DNA from: Photobacterium kishitanii
GTDB lineage: Bacteria > Pseudomonadota > Gammaproteobacteria > Enterobacterales > Vibrionaceae
Length of the DNA stretch: 64,000 nt
Reading direction: 5' to 3'
NCBI RefSeq assembly: GCF_003026355.1
Contig: NZ_PYON01000016.1
Coordinates: forward strand, 1 to 64,000
The notes beneath the pieces are model-generated. The model saw only the letters and a list, made by a program, of their open reading frames with translations. It did no database searches and was not told the origin of the DNA. Positions 59,309-64,000 of this stretch are shown piece after piece (positions within the stretch are counted from its first letter, which is position 1; each line of letters opens with the position of its first letter). The position numbers and the translations under genes are program-made.

Positions 59309-60086
59309 CTTACAGCAACTACAACACCAATTTGCCGCTGCACTGCATTATCAGCCTCATGATGCGGCGACGATAGTCAACAGTGATCAATTTAGCGCCC
59401 AACAACGACTGCAACTGTACTGTAATAATTTTATTATTAGCCTCACTGAGGTATTAGCGAGTACATATCCAACCGTAAAAGCTATGATCGGCGAACAATG
59501 TTTTGAGCAATTAGCCCGCCACCATATTCTTAGCCAGCCGCTACCGCAAGCCGATGTAACGGCATATGGTGATCACTTTGAAAATACCATTACAGCCCAG
59601 CCAGCATTAGTAGCCAGCTTGCCTTATTTAGTCGATCTGGCTCGTTTAGAATGGCTGCGAGATATTGTTAGTCGGTTAGCATCCCATGCTGGCACATTAC
59701 CGCTAGAAAAATTACGCCAACTCGAACATCCAACCAATAGTGTTAATCTTCAACAGTGTTATTTTCATATTCCAACATCGACACGGGTTTTTAGTAGTCA
59801 ATATGCGGTGGTGTCACTATGGGAGATCGTTAACGACACCAATGATAACCACCAGCAGCAACAATTAGCGCTATTAGATATTAACCAACCACAAACTGCA
59901 CTGTTACAGCACTTTCAATGGCAAATTTGGCAACAAGATAGCGCACCAGAATTAATCGCGTTAGTGAGAGACTGCCAATGCCAACGCCCGATCGCAACAC
60001 ATACTCGTTCACAATTAACCCTACTGCCACAGTTATTACACCACCATCTAATTGATGATATTTGCGAGGTTAATGGCGATGATTAA
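59283..60086 (+). CDS. bufC: BufC-type MNIO partner protein (DUF2063)
   Basis: A 267-residue protein with an N-terminal DUF2063 region (residues about 7-100, with QQRLQLYCNNFIISLTEVL) followed by a second domain. It is the predicted partner that presents BufA to BufB. AAGGAG precedes ATG 59283 within bufB. The gene overlaps bufB by 26 bp and the DoxX gene by 8 bp, so the three are translationally coupled. Confidence 0.9.
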   Translation: MPASLTAPNLQQLQHQFAAALHYQPHDAATIVNSDQFSAQQRLQLYCNNFIISLTEVLASTYPTVKAMIGEQCFEQLARHHILSQPLPQADVTAYGDHFENTITAQPALVASLPYLVDLARLEWLRDIVSRLASHAGTLPLEKLRQLEHPTNSVNLQQCYFHIPTSTRVFSSQYAVVSLWEIVNDTNDNHQQQQLALLDINQPQTALLQHFQWQIWQQDSAPELIALVRDCQCQRPIATHTRSQLTLLPQLLHHHLIDDICEVNGDD

Positions 60087-60534
60087 TTTTATCCGCACCA
60101 TCGATCCTTTTTTTGAACATTTAATACGTCCACTGCAACCACTGTTGCTCCTATTTAGTCGCGTTTGGGTGGCAATTGCGTTCTTTAAATCAGGACTCAT
60201 TAAATATGGAAGTTGGGAAAGTACGCTATATTTATTTGAATATGAGTATCTGGTACCCATTTTACCTTGGCAGTTAGCCGCTTATAGTGGAACAGCGATT
60301 GAATTAATTGTACCAATATTTTTAGCTCTGGGATTATTTTCACGCCCAATGGCACTGCTATTATTTGGATTTAATATTATTGCGGTGGTGTCATACCCAG
60401 CACTATGGCAGCAAGGGTTTTATGATCATCAATTATGGGGAATGATGTTACTCGTAACCATATTTTGGGGGGCTGGAAAATTATCACTCGATCAGTGGCT
60501 AAATCAATGCGGCTGCAATAAAAACGCCGCATAG
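60079..60534 (+). CDS. DoxX family membrane protein of the bufferin operon
   Basis: A 151-residue polytopic protein with four hydrophobic helices (about 23-42, 62-85, 87-110, 120-140). DoxX proteins are often the fourth gene of bufferin and related MNIO operons. GAGG is 9 nt before ATG 60079; the nearer ATG 60073 is too close. The role is not known; a redox or transport helper is inferred. Confidence 0.85.
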   Translation: MINFIRTIDPFFEHLIRPLQPLLLLFSRVWVAIAFFKSGLIKYGSWESTLYLFEYEYLVPILPWQLAAYSGTAIELIVPIFLALGLFSRPMALLLFGFNIIAVVSYPALWQQGFYDHQLWGMMLLVTIFWGAGKLSLDQWLNQCGCNKNAA

Positions 60535-60541
60535 AGATAAT

Positions 60542-60579
60542 GTTATCATCCATCAATGCCAATGATAACGGATGATAAC
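60542..60579. other. Inverted repeat between doxX and yigB
   Basis: GTTATCATCC and GGATGATAAC are perfect 10-bp arms around 18 nt in the short gap between convergent genes. No T-run follows, so it may be a weak bidirectional terminator or a mRNA-end structure. Confidence 0.5.
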
Positions 60580-60589
60580 TCGCAATATA

Positions 60590-61318
60590 CTAGCTTGCTG
60601 ATAAACCAATTAAAGGTAACAATTCGGCTAAATAGTTAATTTCAACATCCGGTAAACAGCGCACATTGGTTGCCGCTAATTGTCGACGCTGATCATTATA
60701 CCAACACGCCTGTAAGCCATGCCTTTTAGCACCAAAAACATCGCTATGAAGATGATCACCAACATGCAAAATCTGGTGCGCAGGTATCCCTAAATGACCA
60801 ATCGCCTTCGTAAACAGATCTGCTTCTGGTTTAGCAAAACCATCGCGCCCAGCATGATAGATCTCACTAAAATACTCCGCTAAACCAATTTTTTGAGGAT
60901 CGACATTACCATTGGTGATACCGACTAACGGTAGTTGTGCACTTAATAAAGCTAATACTCGATGGGTTTCATCTGGGACATCAACCTTATTACGTTCAAC
61001 TAACACTAACTCAAGCCCATGTCGCGCGGCAAGCTCAGCCTCTTTAAGGCGCCACCCCAACTGCATCAAACCAATTTTTATTGTTTCATAACGCCACTCA
61101 CTAACATCATGAGATAAACTGGGATCGACGGCTACAAGTTGATTTTTTAAGCGCAACCAATCATCACGGCGAAGCATATCCGGTCGTGGCAATAATTGTA
61201 CTAACCAATCAAGCATTGTTTGTTCTGCGCGAACAATCACTGGACGGTTATCATAGAGGGTGTCATCAAGATCAAACGTGAGCGCGTTAATCGGGCCTAA
61301 GTGACGATAAAATTGCAT
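60590..61318 (-). CDS. yigB: HAD-family phosphatase YigB
   Basis: A 242-residue haloacid-dehalogenase phosphatase with motif I FDLDDTLYDN near residue 15, motif II ITNGN and motif III/IV KPEAD and HVGDHLHSD. In E. coli YigB dephosphorylates 5-amino-6-ribitylamino-uracil 5'-phosphate in riboflavin synthesis. It follows xerC in the usual order. Confidence 0.93.
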   Translation of the reverse strand: MQFYRHLGPINALTFDLDDTLYDNRPVIVRAEQTMLDWLVQLLPRPDMLRRDDWLRLKNQLVAVDPSLSHDVSEWRYETIKIGLMQLGWRLKEAELAARHGLELVLVERNKVDVPDETHRVLALLSAQLPLVGITNGNVDPQKIGLAEYFSEIYHAGRDGFAKPEADLFTKAIGHLGIPAHQILHVGDHLHSDVFGAKRHGLQACWYNDQRRQLAATNVRCLPDVEINYLAELLPLIGLSAS

Positions 61319-61351
61319 GGGCGTTCCTATTAGTTAACACTCAATAACGTG

Positions 61352-62260
61352 TTAACGGCGTTTAGCTCGAGGATGAGCAGCATCGTAGACTTTAGCTAAA
61401 TGCTGAAAATCAAGATGGGTATAGATTTGAGTAGTGGTTAAATTAGCGTGGCCTAATAATTCTTGTACTGCACGTAAATCGCCACTTGATTCCAACATAT
61501 GCGTTGCAAAACTATGGCGTAATTTATGCGGGTTAATGTGGCTTGATACCGCTTGTTTTTGTCCCCATTCCGCCATTCTTTTTTGAACATTGCGGTTTGA
61601 AATACGGTGACCAAGTTTAGAGACAAATAGCCCCTTTTCATCACCATGAGCGATATTACCGCGCACTTTAAGCCAATTCGCCACCCACTCACAGGCTAAA
61701 CCTGCAAACGGTACCACCCGCTCTTTATCACCTTTACCGATAACGCGTAGATCACCTTTACTCAAATTAATGTCACGCACATCTAAGTTCACCAACTCCG
61801 ATAAACGTAAACCTGCGCCATACATTAATTCCATCATCGCACGATCACGAATCGCCAATGGATCATCATCGTTAACCTCTAGCAGTTGATTCATTTCATC
61901 AACATCTAAGTTTTTCGGTAACGGTCGAGCTTTACGTGGTGCAGACACGCCTTTGGCAGGATTGGCGGGTAACACTTGCTGATGGACTAAATAATCAAAA
62001 AAGCTCCGTAATGCTGATAACCGCATCGCTAAACTACTGGCTTTAAGTCCATTACGCATCCCTTTACTGGCTATTTGGCGTACCCAGCCAGCATCAACTT
62101 GCTGCCAGTTTTCAACCCCAAGCTCTAGTAATTGCTCGGCAATACAGGTTAATTGACGTTTATAATTTTGCTGGGTATGTAAACTAAGCTCACGCTCACT
62201 ACGCAAATATTCATAAAAACGCTCTAGGGGTTGTTCAAAACTTCGGGGAAGCGTACTCAC
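61352..62260 (-). CDS. xerC: Site-specific tyrosine recombinase XerC
   Basis: Resolves chromosome dimers with XerD at dif under FtsK. The 302-residue product has an N-terminal SAM-like domain and the catalytic R in [10 protein letters not shown] in [17 protein letters not shown] and Y in QIYTHLDF. The GTG at 62260 has GAGG 5 nt upstream and gives the family-like start; longer in-frame starts to 62299 are not used. It directly follows dapF with no DUF484 gene between, unlike in many relatives. Confidence 0.93.
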   Translation of the reverse strand: MSTLPRSFEQPLERFYEYLRSERELSLHTQQNYKRQLTCIAEQLLELGVENWQQVDAGWVRQIASKGMRNGLKASSLAMRLSALRSFFDYLVHQQVLPANPAKGVSAPRKARPLPKNLDVDEMNQLLEVNDDDPLAIRDRAMMELMYGAGLRLSELVNLDVRDINLSKGDLRVIGKGDKERVVPFAGLACEWVANWLKVRGNIAHGDEKGLFVSKLGHRISNRNVQKRMAEWGQKQAVSSHINPHKLRHSFATHMLESSGDLRAVQELLGHANLTTTQIYTHLDFQHLAKVYDAAHPRAKRR

Positions 62261-62312
62261 ATAAACCTCGATCATTAGCGTCATTAATACCAATGACAAT
62301 TATTAGCTAGCG

Positions 62313-63143
62313 CTATTGAATAAATTGACCATCAAAAACATGGGCTACAGGACCAGTCATAAATAAGGGTTTACCTTCACCAGCCCAACGAATATATAAA
62401 TCCCCACCAGGTAGGCAGACTTTGACATTCTCATCCAATAGTCCTTGGCTGCGACCAATTGCAACCGCCGCACAAGCGCCACTGCCACAGGCTTGTGTTT
62501 CACCGGCTCCGCGTTCATATACCCGTAATTTTACCGTACCGCGATCAACCACTTCCATAAAACCCGCATTAACGCGTTCAGGAAAGCGTTCGTGTGACTC
62601 CATCAGTGGCCCCAGCGTTGCTACCGCTGCAGTATCGATATTATCGACAATAGTGACACAATGGGGGTTGCCCATACTGACCGCACCACAAAATAGGGTT
62701 TGCTCACCAACCCGTAGCAAGTAGGTTTTCTCTGCTTGCTTAGCCCGCATCGGGATTTTGGTCGGTTCAAAATTCGGTGCCCCCATATTAACCGTTACTT
62801 GGCCGTCATTTTCTAGCTTTAACACCATTTTGCCGGCTTTCGTACTAACGGATATATGGTATTTATTGGTTAGCCCTTTCATTGACACAAACCGAGCAAA
62901 ACAACGCGCACCGTTACCACATTGTTCAACTTCACTACCATCTGCATTAAAAATACGGTAGTGGAAATCGGTTTCAGGATCATACGGCGGTTCAACCACT
63001 AATAACTGATCAAAACCAATCCCACGATGACGATCGGCTAAACGACGAATCGCATCGGGAGAAAAAAATACATTTTGCGTGACACAATCTACAACAACAA
63101 AGTCATTGCCGAGCCCATGCATTTTGGAAAAGTTAATCTGCAT
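62313..63143 (-). CDS. dapF: Diaminopimelate epimerase
   Basis: Converts LL- to meso-diaminopimelate for lysine and peptidoglycan. The 276-residue product has both catalytic cysteines: [15 protein letters not shown] near residue 73 and [13 protein letters not shown] near 219. It lies 38 bp after lysA. Confidence 0.96.
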   Translation of the reverse strand: MQINFSKMHGLGNDFVVVDCVTQNVFFSPDAIRRLADRHRGIGFDQLLVVEPPYDPETDFHYRIFNADGSEVEQCGNGARCFARFVSMKGLTNKYHISVSTKAGKMVLKLENDGQVTVNMGAPNFEPTKIPMRAKQAEKTYLLRVGEQTLFCGAVSMGNPHCVTIVDNIDTAAVATLGPLMESHERFPERVNAGFMEVVDRGTVKLRVYERGAGETQACGSGACAAVAIGRSQGLLDENVKVCLPGGDLYIRWAGEGKPLFMTGPVAHVFDGQFIQ

Positions 63144-63181
63144 GATGTTCCTTAATTATTAAGCTTCAGTTGCGACGACAA

Positions 63182-64000
63182 TCATTCAACAAGATATTCA
63201 TGCTGCCAAAGTTGTTCTAAGGTTTCACGCGCACGTACTAAATGTGCTTGCTGACCATCAACCATCACCTCAGCAACTCGAGGACGGGAATTATAGTTAG
63301 ACGCCATCACGAAACCATAAGCACCTGCCGACCTTACCGCAAGTAAGTCATCAGCGGCTAAACATAAGTAGCGATCTTTACCAATGAAATCACCAGTTTC
63401 ACAAATAGGTCCAACTAGATCATAACACTGCCTTTCACCTTGACGCGGGATAACTGGAATAATATCTTGCCATGCCGAGTAAAGTGTCGGGCGAATTAAA
63501 TCATTCATCGCTGCATCAACGATGGCAAAGTTTTTATATTCAGTGTGTTTTAAAAACTCAACCTTGGTCAGTAGCACCCCGGCATTGGCTGCAATCGCAC
63601 GCCCAGGTTCAAAAATTAATTCCAACTCAGGGTAAGACGCTAAGCTGGATAACAATGCCGTCGCATAATCAGCGGGTAATGGCGGTTGTTCATCGTTATA
63701 AGTCACCCCTAAGCCACCACCAAGATCTAAATGTTTAATCTCAATCCCAATTGATTTCAGCTCATCAATCAAGGCGAGTAGACGTTCTGTCGCATCAATA
63801 AAAGGCTGAACATTCGTTAGCTGAGAACCAATATGACAATCCATCCCGACCACTTTAAGGTGCGGTAATTGATGAGCTAACTGATACACTTCAAGCGCAC
63901 GCTCACGGGCAATACCAAACTTGTTATCTCGTAGCCCAGTTGAAATATAAGGATGGGTATTAGCATCAACATCAGGGTTAATACGCAATGAAATTGGCGC
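63182..64000 (-). CDS. lysA: Diaminopimelate decarboxylase, 3' part
   Basis: PLP-dependent decarboxylase making L-lysine from meso-diaminopimelate. The frame is open to the right edge; the visible 272 codons contain GMDCHIGSQL, the phosphate-binding GGGLGV, EPGRAIAANAG, and the catalytic CETGDF motif. The N-terminal part, with the PLP lysine, is beyond the window. dapF follows in the same direction. Confidence 0.95.
   Translation of the reverse strand, partial: APISLRINPDVDANTHPYISTGLRDNKFGIARERALEVYQLAHQLPHLKVVGMDCHIGSQLTNVQPFIDATERLLALIDELKSIGIEIKHLDLGGGLGVTYNDEQPPLPADYATALLSSLASYPELELIFEPGRAIAANAGVLLTKVEFLKHTEYKNFAIVDAAMNDLIRPTLYSAWQDIIPVIPRQGERQCYDLVGPICETGDFIGKDRYLCLAADDLLAVRSAGAYGFVMASNYNSRPRVAEVMVDGQQAHLVRARETLEQLWQHEYLVE

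Noticed and set aside
1..64000. Search for prophage, insertion sequences, CRISPR arrays and tRNA genes
   Set aside because: No transposase, integrase other than xerC, phage structural gene, direct-repeat array or cloverleaf sequence was recognised; the region is core genome.

Overview
The window is a chromosomal segment of a gammaproteobacterium, almost certainly Vibrionaceae. Photobacterium is my best guess, from overall similarity and the AT-leaning composition, but I cannot prove the genus. The evidence for the family is gene order shared with Vibrio and partly with E. coli (rrn-murI-btuB-trmA-yijD-fabR-sthA; yihY-dtd-yiiD; glnA-ntrB-ntrC; hemN-yihI; engB-spf-polA; lysA-dapF-xerC-yigB), a complete gspC-N (eps) type II secretion operon, and Vibrio-type small RNAs. 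Nearly every gene is core genome. I see no phage, transposon, CRISPR array or tRNA.

Layout. Positions 1-700 are the promoter and leader of an rRNA operon that reads leftwards and reaches the first ~10 nt of 16S rRNA. Next come a membrane-anchored RRM protein, murI, a DUF71/COG2102 ATP pyrophosphatase and btuB under a cobalamin riboswitch. trmA, yijD, fabR, sthA, cysQ and nudE follow. 10.5-21.9 kb is the type II secretion operon. 22-30.8 kb holds the Hsp33/Hsp15 heat-shock pair, pckA, an AsmA-like protein, yiiD, dtd, yihY and a DUF2959 lipoprotein. 30.9-39.2 kb has typA and the nitrogen regulon core (glnA, DUF4124, ntrB, ntrC) with sigma-54 and NtrC sites, then add. 39.3-51 kb holds hemN, DUF2489, yihI, a methyltransferase, cytochrome c4, engB, polA and elbB. 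Its long intergenic gaps are full of minus-strand small RNAs. 51-64 kb has yhhQ, DUF3630, recQ, ggt, uvrD, a four-gene bufferin (copper-buffering RiPP) operon, yigB, xerC, dapF and the 3' part of lysA.

The most interesting content is non-coding. I find a CsrB/CsrC-family RNA with 22 GGA motifs (about 42673-43130), Spot 42 (45478-45584), an unassigned promoter-plus-terminator unit downstream of Spot 42 (45126-45228), and RyhB (about 49571-49734) with a Fur-like promoter. These four sRNA units lie within 7 kb on one strand. The yhhQ leader can fold as an H-type pseudoknot that pairs with its own ribosome binding site, resembling a divergent preQ1-I riboswitch. The bufferin operon (bufA-bufB-bufC-doxX) is the most notable protein-coding system. 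A GNAT acetyltransferase gene beside RyhB is broken by a single amber codon.

Functional links: btuB and the DUF71 protein share a B12-controlled transcript. NtrC sites occur both at glnA and upstream of ntrB, the classic autoregulated nitrogen circuit. uvrD carries a LexA box. Start sites were reassigned by ribosome binding site for murI, sthA, gspL, gspC, hslR, pckA, DUF2959, typA, ntrB, add, the methyltransferase, cytochrome c4, engB, polA, yhhQ, recQ, bufA, bufB, doxX and xerC.
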